This document shows, piece after piece, positions 35,008 through 45,077 of a stretch of 64,000 nt of DNA. The notes under the pieces were generated by a model, which was given only the letters and a program-made list of their open reading frames with translations, was not told the DNA's origin and did no database searches. How positions within the stretch are numbered: position 1 is the first letter of the stretch; each line of letters opens with the position of its first letter. The translations under genes were made by a program, and so were the position numbers. This DNA comes from Cryptomeria japonica (Eukaryota > Streptophyta > Pinopsida > Cupressales > Cupressaceae). The DNA lies in NCBI RefSeq assembly GCF_030272615.1, contig NC_081411.1, forward strand, positions 187,433,449-187,497,448, written 5' to 3'.

Positions 35008-36628
35008 AATCATTGTAATTCCATATTAAGGCAACTTAATTTTCAGATTTGCATATTAGTTTTGGATTTTCATATTTTAGTAGTCCAAACCTTGTACCTG
35101 ATCCATTGAAGTCATAAATTGATTATTTGAATAGAGATTGAAAATTCCACCTTTAGAGTTAGAGTTTGCATATTTCTTAGCAGTTTTGTTTGTGGAAAGT
35201 TGGGTTATATTGCTAGAGCATTCCCACATAGATATGATCCTTGTTTGAGATAATAATATTCAAGTACAGTATAGCCATTTGAAAATTTTGAGAAAACTTT
35301 GGTGTACCTACAATAGTTAGTAATAGTCATGCAAATCACTTGCCCATTGAAGTTGAGATATTAGGTGTAAATGGTATTTGTTTTACTTGTGTTGTGTATT
35401 CATGTTTCTTTTAATGACTTTTTCTTTTCCAATTGAATAATGGTATTATGCAAAATAGTGGCACCTAGGGAGATTTACGAGGGAGACCTTCTATACTTGC
35501 TTGTGTATTTGAGAATGTGTCATCTTAGTTTGTCAGTTGTGTTAATCTAACTCTTATTCTCATTCTTCTTTTCTCTCAAAATGTAATTTGTTAAACCTAA
35601 ATTATAGCAATTAGATTTCATTTGAAAATTATTATGGGATAGTTAATGCATGCTTAGAATTGTTTTGGTAATGACTAGATGTTGTATGTTGGTGAATAGA
35701 GCTATAATTATTGAGAACTAAATTAATGATTTTATGTACTAACAATTGGATATTGAGCTTAATGCTAAATCGAATTAAAATGAAATGTTGGTTATTAAAT
35801 TTGAACTATATTGTATTAAGAAAAATTACTTGCATGTTGGAATCATATTTTTTTTAATGTTCTTATGTCTTGCATGTGTATAGTGACATAAAAGGAGGTT
35901 TAGTTGTATGGTTATGTAGGTGTTGTACTCTTATGTTATGTTAAATGCTCTGGATGATCTGGAAAAGATAACAATCATCTTTGTCTATGGCATATGGTCA
36001 TTAGATGGAGCATACAATAGCTATCAATTTCTAATAGTTGAAGGTAAATGGGCCTATAGTGCATGGGATGCATTGTCCATTCATAATGATAGTAATGTGT
36101 ATTTATGTGTTTGTTTCATGCTTATTCTGATACGAAGTACTAGTTGTATTACATGTTTTCCACCTAATGTGAGGTAATGTTCTTTCTAGTTTGAGAAGAG
36201 GTCACCTTGTTTAGTTGTATGTGATTTGAGACCACGTTGATGATTATTTATGGTTTCATACCACCCTAGTCACTTTTATGTGGGTAGAGACCACCTTATT
36301 TAGTTCTATAAAATTTGGTACTCCATTGTTTATTCTTTGTGGTTTAATACCACACCTTATTTAGTCTATGTGGTTAGGGACCACCTTATATGATTATATG
36401 TGGGTTGAGACCATGGTATGTGGCTACATGGCATGTAATCATGTAGTTGTAGCACATGATGTTTAATACTACTGTTTATTATTATTTAGGGTATTCAACT
36501 CCTCATTTTAGGTGGCTTAATCCAACCCACATGGTGTTCACGATGTGCTAAAATTCATGAAAATTGATAATCCTTAATTTTATTATTGGTAAGTTTCTTC
36601 TTATTTAAAACTATTAGTGCCTTATTGT
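35008..36628. other. Unassigned older DNA with a 30-bp repeat array
   Basis: No supported gene; a plus-strand frame at 35920-36177 has no motif. Its right part carries the repeat array described at 36191-36429. It was continuous with the DNA at 45078 before the gypsy element inserted. Like the 3' region of the elements at 6376 and 41974, it holds short stem-loops, so it may be part of another old element. Confidence 0.4.
36191..36429 (+). repeat. About seven degenerate 30-bp repeats, most with a GTGG-CCAC stem
   Basis: Unit starts are at 36221, 36250, 36280, about 36310, 36339, 36370 and 36400, with a weaker one near 36191. Clear cases are GTGGGTAGAGACCAC (36280), GTGGTTTAATACCAC (36339) and GTGGTTAGGGACCAC (36370), each a 4-bp stem with a 7-base loop. 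A pyrimidine- and T-rich spacer (CTTATTTAGT) follows each. Confidence 0.75.
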
Positions 36629-37153
36629 GTTCATGTAGCGTCGTAAATTGTACGCACTTGCTAGGGTGGTACAATTTCACACCTAGTTTAGCACCCGCCT
36701 TGGCGCATTTTGCATTTTGCATTGCATTTCCCCTTTGCGCTTAATTAATTAAATTAATTAGGTCTAAGGTCCTATTTCATCATCTCCCACATCATAAAGT
36801 TGGGCCCTTTCATTAAAGTGTGCCCCTTTCATTTTATTCTTCCAATACATCATTTAAACAAAAACCCTAATTAGGTCCTATTTTGAACTTGGGGGCTTGA
36901 TTTCGAGGGTCAAAACATCTCGAAATCAGCTGTAACTTCGGGATTCTCTCTAAAATCATCATATCCGACGGCCTTGAAAATTTGGTGAAAAGTTGTCGGG
37001 ACCATGGCGCCCAGAGTGCAACATGGTCCTGGACATTTTTCCCGAAACTTTAGGAGCGCGATCCAATCATAAAATAAAGCCTAACCCCAAGAAATTGGCG
37101 GGAGATTCAATCTCTAGGTCGGCCAAAAGTTGAAATTAAGACCTAGGGTTTCA

Positions 37154-37161
37154 TATATAAG
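37154..37161 (+). promoter_or_regulatory. Probable LTR TATA box
   Basis: TATATAAG followed by AGCTCTC, about 520 bp into the 5' LTR. The same site is at 43950-43957 in the 3' LTR. Transcription would be expected to start about 30 bases downstream. The position suits an LTR promoter, but the start site itself is not visible. Confidence 0.5.
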
Positions 37162-37774
37162 AGCTCTCTTACTTCATTTGAAAGGATCTGAATTTTGGTT
37201 TTGGAGGACCTCATATGCAGCGAAAGAGCAGATCTTTGAAGACTTCAATAACATTCAACATCCATCTATCAAGCGTTTATCAATTTCATTCATACATTTA
37301 GGGCTTTGAAGACATTGAAGAACAATAGGAGATTACCGACTGAAGATTGGCTTGTACTCCTCCCTTGAGGGTTGGGTATGATTTCATGTTGTTTTCATGT
37401 CTTTGCATAAGCTTCAATATATCCTTTATTCATGTTTTAGATCACTTTGCATCTTGATTTAGAGCATTCACATTATCATTTACAAGCAATTAGGGTTTAC
37501 TTTCTAGGTTGCTCTAGTTTGCTTTCTTGCATTTTAGGACCTTGCACACACACTAGGTCTGCACACACAATACATTTTACAATACAACTTGGCTATTCGT
37601 GGAGGTGGAAATCGCCGAAGCGGGGGTTTGACTAAGGCAAAACCCTATATAGCCGCCCACCACACCTTTTCAGATATAAGTGCAGGTTTCGGAATTCGGA
37701 CGACGCCGCAAGTTACAGATCCGGAAGAAGCAGACGAAGACCGAACTTCACACCAAATCTCAAAGCAAAAGACC

Positions 37775-37866
37775 AGGATAGGGGCGTGGGGCGCCCTGGT
37801 CCTGCCAGGATAGGGGCGTTGGGCGCCCTGGTCCCTGGGACAGGGGCGCTGGGCGCCCTGGTCCTC
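37775..37866 (+). repeat. Three GC-rich 30-32-bp units with GGCGCC
   Basis: Cores starting at 37781, 37813 and 37843 each read GGGGCG, two bases, then GGGCGCCCTGGTCC. The 3' LTR has two units (about 44578-44629). The single-unit difference accounts for the 30-bp length difference of the LTRs. Each unit holds a self-complementary GGGCGCCC. Confidence 0.85.
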
Positions 37867-38309
37867 CTGACAGACAGCATTTTCAGCATTTTTGACAGCT
37901 TTTCCAGAGTGCAAAACAGCAGTTTTCGGAGCAGTTTCAAGGGCAGAATCAGGACAGTGGCACCCGCGCCCCCGTCCCGAACATTTTCAGTCAGATTTTA
38001 ACTCCGGGTACGTGTTTACATTCTTGTCTTGTCCTTGTGTTTACAGCTTTCCATTGTTTAAGTTCAATTCTGTAATCTTGTTAGTAGTTCATACTTACAC
38101 TTTGGGGTTAGGGATTGAACTTGCATCATTTTATCTATCATTTGCAACAAGGGAATAGAAATCCTAATAGGTATCCCGTGGCTCTCTCTTCCACAAAAAG
38201 AAGTAGCCAATTGTGTGATACCTCTAGGCTCTTTCGTATTCCACAAGTGTGTGGTTGAAAGTGAGATTAGGGCATGTTTGCTTAGTGTCACTTTTTCCCC
38301 CACACATTT

Positions 38310-38327
38310 TGGTGAACCCGACGTGAA
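38310..38327 (+). other. Primer binding site of the gypsy element
   Basis: TGGTGAACCCGACGTGAA lies three bases after the LTR end. It begins with the TGG expected to pair with a tRNA CCA end. It does not match the initiator tRNA-Met site used by the copia elements here, and I could not assign the tRNA. Confidence 0.6.
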
Positions 38328-38652
38328 TTCCAATCTTCTCTAATTCTGATTTATGTTTTCAAATTTGAGTATTTATGCTATTTCAAATTCAAATTTGTAT
38401 TTACAAGTTTTAATTTCTTGCAAGATTCAAAAAAATTTAGAGGAAATTTTTGCTAAAACCCTAATTTTTCAATTCAAAGTTGAACTTGTGGATAGCTTAA
38501 TTGGGATCAATAATTTCAAATCTGATTTAGGTACTCATTTGAATCATAAATTTCATTTTCTAAATCTACATTCTAAGTGCTTGCATTGGTTAAAATTAAA
38601 CATTTCCTTCTATTTTGCATGTGTTATCATTTGAAAGAGGAAAATTGTTGTC

Positions 38653-41600
38653 ATGATGCATTCATTTCATAGATGTGATAATGGGTTAGCTTCCCTTGTT
38701 TCAATTTTTCCTTCTTCTAAAGAACCTCCCCCCATCTATAACAACATTTTAGTGCCTAAAAGAGTTTCTACCAATCCCTTTGAGACTCTCCCATGCTCTA
38801 AGGATGAAGTCTTTAAGAGTGATCTTGACAATTCTCCTAAAATGTGCCCTTCCTATTTAGCTATCCTAGAGGAAGAGAATGATATCATAAACACCTTTCT
38901 TAATGTTACTTCACCTTCCCTCCATGATGCCTCTCTAAGTGAAAAGGTATTGATGGACATTGAATTATTTTCTCCTAAAGTTGGTCCTTCCAATGGGGGC
39001 ATGTTAGTGCAACAAGAGGTTATGAACACTTCTTTCAAAGATCTCCTTCCTAAGCATGAATCTTTGGAGAAATATGTTCATGTTCCTCCTAAAAAACACT
39101 CCCTTCATGAGGATCCTTTTGTGCAAGAAGATGACATTATCCCTACATTTCCTAGTGATGGCATTTCCTTTTCCAACAAAATTCCCACTAGAGATGATGA
39201 ATTAATGATAAATGCTTACCCTTCTCCTAAAGTTTGTCTTACACATAAGCATCCCTTAGAGAAAGAAGATGAAATAATAAGCAATTTCCTTAATTCTCTC
39301 TCCCCTAAAGATCATATTGAACATATTTTGAGGAAAGAGGATGAGTTTAACACATCTATTGATGCTCTCCCTCCTAAGGATGAGGAATTAATAAACAATG
39401 TTATCTTCTCTCCCGAAATTGACAATACTTCAAACATTCCTTTCAACAACTTCACTATTTGGGATGAACCATTAGAAGAAGGTGTAGATTATTCTCTACC
39501 CTGTGAGAGAACCCTGGCCAAAGGGGATGAAATCAAGATTGAAAACTCCCTTGATAGTTTCTCATCTTCCTTGAATCTCAATCATTCTCCCTCTAAAAAT
39601 AAAGCATCTCCCTCTCCTCAACTTGGTTCTACTCATAAGGATACCCTAGTTCAAAGCAAGATGGTTAACATCTCTTTCAAAGATCTCCCTCTCAAAAGTG
39701 AGACTTTAGAGAGTAATGTTGATCCTTCTCCTAGAGAGTTTATTCCCCATGTAGGTCATTTGATGATAGAGGATGATATGACCTTTCCTCTTCCTACTAG
39801 AACATCAATGCCTATCCCTTGTCTCTCTCCTAAAATTGATAAAATTTTAGTGCAAGAGAAGACTATCAATAATCCTTCCAACACTTTTGTTCATTCCTCT
39901 AAACCATCCTCAATCAATTTGATACATGTGAATGAGACACCTAACAAACCTCTCTTCACTGTCCAAGGTGCTTGTCCTTCTCAAAATTCTCAACCTTTAA
40001 ATAAGCCTATCTTAGTGGTTCAAGGTGGTTATGCTAATGATTCTTTTTGCACTCCTAAGAAACCAGTTATTACTGTGCAAGGAGGTTATTCCTCTAAGAG
40101 CCCTTATGAGTATGCTAAGCAATTGACTAGAGAGAGTTATCATGCATTTGCCCATACTTATAATACTAGAAACAATAGGCAACCTAATCCTCCTCCAGTT
40201 ATCCCAACTTCACTTCCTCCTTCCCAACCTATTCTTCCCCAAGCTCCACGGATTTCACAAGTTCTTGGTAAGGAATATGATCTCATAGAACAACTTAAAG
40301 CTACCCCTGCTAAGATATCCCTTTGGGATTTGATCCAAACTTCTTCCGCTCATCATGGAATGTTACAAGATGCCTTGAAAGATTTGAATGTTCCTCCACC
40401 TAATACATCTAGTAATATAGTGTCTTTGGTTAACTCTGTGATGAATCCTAAAGCTCAAATTGTGTTTACTCAAGATGAGTTGCCTACTAGTGAAATTCAA
40501 CATCAATATGATCCCTTGATGATTGTGGTCATCATAAATGACACGGCTATAAGACGAACACTAGTAGATAATGGCTCTGGCCTTAATGTATGTAGCATTA
40601 ATCTATTGCATAAGATGAATGTGGATACATCCCTTATTGAGCCTGACTCTCGTCCCATTCGAGGCTTTGATAATGTGGCTAAGTCTTCATTAGGTATTAT
40701 CACCTTACCCATCACAGTGGGACCTGTTACTTTGCCTACTCCTATCCATGTTATGTCGGGAAATCTAACATACAACTTGTTATTAGGGAGACCTTGGATT
40801 CACAGTATGCAAGCTGTCCCCTCTACATTGCATAGACAAGTTAAATTTATTTATAACAATAAGACATATACCTTGATAGGTGATACTAATCTTCAGGCTT
40901 GTTTGCAAACATCTACTTCCAAAGGGAGTTCTTCTAAATCTTCCTCTTCTAATGATGACTCTTTAAACAAGATACCTATGGATGAATCATCACCCTCTGA
41001 TAATCAAGAAGATTCTTCTCAACTTGAATCTACACATGAAAAGGCTTTTGATCCTGAGAAGGTTCTCGCAGAAGACGATTGGGGATCTCTTGATTTTAAT
41101 CCCACCTTTGTAGGTGAGTATAGGGTTTCTCCTAGAGAGCTTAAAGTTAAAGAGAAGGAAGAAACTAGAGATCAATCAGTCTTACCTGAACCTATGAGCA
41201 ATAATTTTGTGGCCACCTCTCAAACTTCTTCTCCTCACACCTCTAATTATGAAGAGTTTGATTCTTTGTCTTATGAAAAACCACCCTCTCTTCCTGAAAT
41301 GGCTGATCGTTATGGTCATGGTTTTCGCATTTTTGCTAAGCATGGGTATCACGGAAATGGTTGTGGTGCTCATGAACAAGGGATAAAAGTTCCTCTAGAG
41401 ACTAATTTTCACAATTATGCCTTTAGACTCGGCTATAATCCCTGCAAACGTACCAAAGCATCTAAAAGACCATCTCTCAATGTGAATGCTATATTTAGTA
41501 GTGATGATGATCTCACTTCAACTAAATCATCTTCTACTTCTATCAACTCTCATTCCCCTCATAAGGAAATCTTGGCGATGAACAAATCTCTTTATGAATC

Positions 41601-41829
41601 CCCTCAAATTTCTAAATCCACTTATGAATCTTTATCTCCTATTCATCACAAAGTCCTTTCCTCCAGGGATAAGGCTCTAATAAATTACACTCATCCCTCT
41701 TCTAAGATTTCTTGTGACTTTTCTTCTTCAATTTTTATCATTTTATACATGTTTTTGATCTCACTTATAGTTGAGCATTTAGCATGTCATATTCAAATAC
41801 CTCATTCAATCCATCATGTCTTTAAATAA
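38653..41829 (+). CDS. Intact 1,058-residue ORF: retropepsin-like plus G-patch-like, no reverse transcriptase
   Basis: The longest open frame in the window has no internal stop. The start used is the ATG at 38653, about 345 bases after the primer site; an ATG pair makes 38653 or 38656 equally possible. Residues 1-430 are acidic and Ser/Pro-rich with loosely repeated blocks (SFKDL at 127 and 341). Residues 432-488 are three 19-residue repeats with VQGGY-like cores. Residues about 610-740 resemble a retropepsin: LVDNGSGLNV at 637-646 (Asp-Asn-Gly where Asp-Ser-Gly is common) and later YNLLLGRPWIHS. Residues 890-930 resemble the G-patch of Tat/Athila-type elements (HGYHGNGCGAHEQG, RLGYNP). The C-terminal 30 residues are hydrophobic. 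I see no capsid domain and no zinc knuckle. It may be a modified Gag-protease that acts with enzymes from another element, which is an inference. Confidence 0.8.
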   Translation: MMHSFHRCDNGLASLVSIFPSSKEPPPIYNNILVPKRVSTNPFETLPCSKDEVFKSDLDNSPKMCPSYLAILEEENDIINTFLNVTSPSLHDASLSEKVLMDIELFSPKVGPSNGGMLVQQEVMNTSFKDLLPKHESLEKYVHVPPKKHSLHEDPFVQEDDIIPTFPSDGISFSNKIPTRDDELMINAYPSPKVCLTHKHPLEKEDEIISNFLNSLSPKDHIEHILRKEDEFNTSIDALPPKDEELINNVIFSPEIDNTSNIPFNNFTIWDEPLEEGVDYSLPCERTLAKGDEIKIENSLDSFSSSLNLNHSPSKNKASPSPQLGSTHKDTLVQSKMVNISFKDLPLKSETLESNVDPSPREFIPHVGHLMIEDDMTFPLPTRTSMPIPCLSPKIDKILVQEKTINNPSNTFVHSSKPSSINLIHVNETPNKPLFTVQGACPSQNSQPLNKPILVVQGGYANDSFCTPKKPVITVQGGYSSKSPYEYAKQLTRESYHAFAHTYNTRNNRQPNPPPVIPTSLPPSQPILPQAPRISQVLGKEYDLIEQLKATPAKISLWDLIQTSSAHHGMLQDALKDLNVPPPNTSSNIVSLVNSVMNPKAQIVFTQDELPTSEIQHQYDPLMIVVIINDTAIRRTLVDNGSGLNVCSINLLHKMNVDTSLIEPDSRPIRGFDNVAKSSLGIITLPITVGPVTLPTPIHVMSGNLTYNLLLGRPWIHSMQAVPSTLHRQVKFIYNNKTYTLIGDTNLQACLQTSTSKGSSSKSSSSNDDSLNKIPMDESSPSDNQEDSSQLESTHEKAFDPEKVLAEDDWGSLDFNPTFVGEYRVSPRELKVKEKEETRDQSVLPEPMSNNFVATSQTSSPHTSNYEEFDSLSYEKPPSLPEMADRYGHGFRIFAKHGYHGNGCGAHEQGIKVPLETNFHNYAFRLGYNPCKRTKASKRPSLNVNAIFSSDDDLTSTKSSSTSINSHSPHKEILAMNKSLYESPQISKSTYESLSPIHHKVLSSRDKALINYTHPSSKISCDFSSSIFIILYMFLISLIVEHLACHIQIPHSIHHVFK

Positions 41830-41973
41830 CATTAATGGCTATTATGTTGATCATCATTATGTGACATTGGTAGCTCATTTACTGGGGGCTCATTGTCATT
41901 CATTGTCATGGTACAATTTCAAGTGCAATCATATTTTTGAAGCAACATAATAGCCTAATTTTCTATGTTATCT

Positions 41974-42973
41974 CTTGTTCCTAGGAGGACAAGAGTGATT
42001 TCATACATCTCTTCTTTTTCTTATGTCTAAATCTCTCCCTAGAAGATTGTGTAAGTCCTTCTCATTGAGGCAATGATCTTTCCTTATTTTTATCTAAGGA
42101 TCCACCTTTTCCTATTTCGTGGATGGTGTGAACTTTATTACTTGATGCATTCCATGTATGCATTTGTTGTTGTTTGTTCAAGGATTCTCTCTTACAAGAG
42201 GTGTAAGTCCTTGACTACAACCTCTTTTGCACTTGGTAAAATACATCCATAATGAATTCACTCTCCCAATTGGGTTAAAAAAAGCGTCATCCTTCATTAA
42301 GAATCACTTTCACCTCGCAAAAGAAGGAAGTATTGCATTCTTATTCTCTGCTTTGTCTTATTCTAGGAGATCTTATTTTTGTCTAAGACAATTCCTCTCG
42401 GGGATAGGTGGCTTTTGTACAAAGATCTCTTCTCCTCTCAGGATCTCCTTTACACATACTACAAGATATCCCTTTTCAACTATCTTATCCTTGCTTAAAG
42501 AGTGTAAAACTCTCTTGCTTGGATCTATGACATTGTTGCATTTTTGGGGTATCTTCTTTTGTGATGAAGGTAGGTATCCTTGTTCTACTTTGCTTATGAC
42601 ATAAACATTACACTTTTTGAGCAATGGTTCATTCTCGGAACCAGAGCACAGACTCTTAGAGCGAGATGTCTCCATTTTTCTTTTATGCAAGGTGATTATT
42701 CTCGGAACCAGAGCACAGACTCTTAGAGTGAGATGTCACGCTTTTGTACTATACATATACAGGTTGTAGCATACTCGGGCATAGACTCCTATGAGATGCT
42801 TCTAACCTCACTTACACACACATGCACAAGGTTGAGTGGAACTAGCGGCATAAGGCTAGACTTTCTCACTCTCCTCCCTTACATGGATCACCTAGACAGA
42901 CTCTAGGGGCTAGTTTTCCATGTCCTTTTTCCCATGGATCACCTAGACAAGATCTAGGGGCGAGAAGTCCATG
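41974..42973 (+). other. Structured 3' region with serial nested stem-loops
   Basis: Short inverted repeats follow one another between the ORF and the polypurine tract. Examples: CTTGT/ACAAG (41974-41993), ATCCAC/GTGGAT (42100-42124), AAGGA/TCCTT enclosing CTTAC/GTAAG (42180-42212), TTGTCTTA/TAAGACAA (42353-42391) and AGAGT/ACTCT (42499-42513). Two copies of TCTCG/(C,T)GAGA enclosing AGAG/CTCT lie at 42633-42666 and 42700-42733. AGGTT-AGCAT/ATGCT-AACCT enclosing CATAG/CTATG is at 42761-42808, and GAGTG/CACTC enclosing CTAG/CTAG at 42834-42871. Two copies of CATGGA/TCCATG enclosing CCTAGA/TCTAGG are at 42882-42922 and 42933-42973. No reading frame is supported here. Confidence 0.7.
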
Positions 42974-43414
42974 TTTACATCCTTCATCTTGTGTTAGAGA
43001 ACTCTCAAATCCTCACACTCTTTGTTGTGTTGGAATTGAGATTTAGTCCTCTTTCTTACCAAATGATTCTCCATTAGTTTTTTATCTCATATCAAATCTT
43101 CTTGTGAGCATTTGTCATCAATTTTCTTTAACAATTCGGAGTGGTAAACATGATACCCTGTTTCAACTCACTAAAATTAGCAAGCCGAAACTGGGGGGGG
43201 CATATAGCTACCCTTGAATTTTCATCACCTTCCTTAGTAAGCATTAGGTGATTTTGTGATCTAACGTGTGTTTTGTAGGGTGCGGTTCCTAACTGTGTAC
43301 TGCAGATACCGCTGGGGGCTTCGTTCGACAGACTTATGGATATATCCTTTTTCAAATAATGTTTACTTTTCTGTACTTTAGCTTGCATATGCACGTAGTG
43401 TTCATATGACCGCT

Positions 43415-43429
43415 AAAGTGGGGGCTAAA
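43415..43429 (+). other. Polypurine tract of the gypsy element
   Basis: AAAGTGGGGGCTAAA immediately precedes the TG that opens the 3' LTR. The complement of the same words appears at 63502-63520, linking the element at the right edge of the window to this family. Confidence 0.8.
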
Positions 43430-45072
43430 TGTAGCGTCGTAAATTGTACGCACTTGCTAGGGTGGTACAATTTCACACCTAGTTTAGCACCCGCCTTGGC
43501 GCATTTTGCATTTTGCATTGCATTTCCCCTTAGCGCTTAATTAATTTAATTAATTAGGTCTAAGGTCCTATTTCATCATCTCCCACATCATAAAGTTGGG
43601 CCCTTTCATTAAAGTGTGCCCCTTTCATTTTATTCTTCCAATACATCATTTAATCAAAAACCCTAATTAGGTCCTATTTTGAACTTGGGGGCTTGATTTC
43701 GAGGGTCAAAACATCTCGAAATCAGTTGTAACTTCAGGATTCTCTCTAAAATCATCATATCCGACGGCCTTGAAAATTTGGTGAAAAGTTGTCGGGACCA
43801 TGGCGCCCGGAGTGCAACATGGTCCCGGACATTTTTCCCAAAATTTTAGGAGCGCGATCCAATCATAAAATAAAGCCTAACCCCAAGAAATTGGCGGGAG
43901 ATTCAATCTCTAGGTCGGCCAAAAGTTGAAATTAAGACCTAGGGTTTCATATATAAGAGCTCTCTTTCTTCATTTGAAAGGATCCGAATTTTGGTTTTGG
44001 AGGACCTCATATGCAGCGAAAGAGCAGATCTTTGAAGACTTCAATAACATTCAACATCCATCTATCAAGCATTTATCAATTTCATTCATACATTTAGGGC
44101 TTTGAAGACATTGAAGAACAATAGGAGATTACCGATTGAAGATTGGCTTGTACTCCTCCCTTGAGGGTTGGGTATGATTTCATGTTGTTTTCATGTCTTT
44201 GCATAAGCTTCAATATATCCTTTATTCATGCTTTAGATCACTTTGCATCTTGATTTAGAGCATTCACATTATCATTTACAAGCAATTAGGGTTTACTTTC
44301 TAGGTTGCTCTAGTTTGCTTTCTTGCATTTTAGGACCTTGCACACACACTAGGTCTGCACACACAATACATTTTACAATACAACTTGGCTATTCGTGGAG
44401 GTGGAAATCGCCGAAGCGGGGGTTTGACTAAGGCAAAACCCTATATAGCCGCCCACCACACCTTTTCAGATATAAGTGCAGGTTTCGGAATTCGGACGAC
44501 GCCGCAAGTTACAGATCCGGAAGAAGCAGACGGAGACCGAACTTCACACCAAATCTCAAAGCAAAAGACCAGGACAGGGGCGTGGGGCGCCCTGGTCCTG
44601 CCAGGATAGGGGTGCTGGGCGCCCTGGTCCTCCTGACAGACAGCATTTTCAGCATTTTTGACAGCTTTTCCAGAGTGCAAAACAGCAGTTTTCAGAGCAA
44701 TTTCAGGGGCAGAATCAGGACAGTGGCGCCCGCGCCCCCGTCCCGAACATTTTCAGTCAGATTTTAACTCCGGGTACGCGTTTACATTCTTGTCTTGTCC
44801 TTGTGTTTACAGCTTTCCATTGTTTAAGTTCAATTCTGTAATCTTGTTATTAGTTCATACTTACACTTTGGGGTTAAGGATTGAACTTGCATCATTTTAT
44901 CTATCATTTGCAACAAGGGAATAGAAATCCTAATAGGTATCACGTGGCTCTCTCTTCCACAAAAAGAAGTAGCCAATTGTGTGATACCTCTAGGCTCTTT
45001 CGTATTCCACAAGTGTGTGGTTGAAAGTGAGATTAGGGCATGTTTGCTTAGTGTCACTTTTTCCCCCACACA
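43430..45072 (+). repeat. 3' LTR (1,643 bp) of the young gypsy element
   Basis: The edges TGTAGCGTCG and CCCCCACACA are the same as in the 5' LTR, and GTTCA follows. Differences from the 5' LTR are mostly transitions, plus one missing 30-bp GC-rich unit near 44600. Confidence 0.9.
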
Positions 45073-45077
45073 GTTCA

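Larger units (their letters stand above)
36634..38306 (+). repeat. 5' LTR (1,673 bp) of the young gypsy element
   Basis: It starts TGTAGCGTCG and ends CCCCCACACA. It contains an inverted repeat GGACCATG (36999-37006) and CATGGTCC (37022-37029), a TATA box at 37154, and three GC-rich 30-32-bp units near 37775-37864. Open frames inside it recur in both LTRs and are not genes. Confidence 0.9.
36634..45072 (+). mobile_element. Young non-autonomous Ty3/gypsy-like element, target duplication GTTCA
   Basis: LTRs at 36634-38306 and 43430-45072 are flanked by identical GTTCA (36629-36633 and 45073-45077). By eye they differ at about two dozen bases over 1.64 kb (about 1.5%) plus one 30-bp repeat unit, so this is the youngest dated insertion here. 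The interior holds a primer site, one 1,058-codon ORF, a stem-loop-rich 3' region and a polypurine tract. It has no reverse transcriptase, RNase H or integrase. The retropepsin-like and G-patch-like parts point to the gypsy lineage with Tat/Athila-type features. Confidence 0.9.

Noticed and set aside
36191-36429. Regular 30-bp repeats considered as a CRISPR array
   Set aside because: Units are contiguous and degenerate without unique spacers, in eukaryotic retroelement-rich DNA.
37447-38158. Plus-strand frames inside the 5' LTR, repeated at 44243-44924
   Set aside because: They lie in LTR sequence downstream of the TATA box, are short, and the frames differ between the two LTRs at the 30-bp repeat. 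No protein family fits.
42227-42604. 125-codon plus-strand frame in the gypsy 3' region
   Set aside because: It spans several stem-loops, lacks motifs, and the reverse strand is equally open at 42373-42690; both are likely chance.
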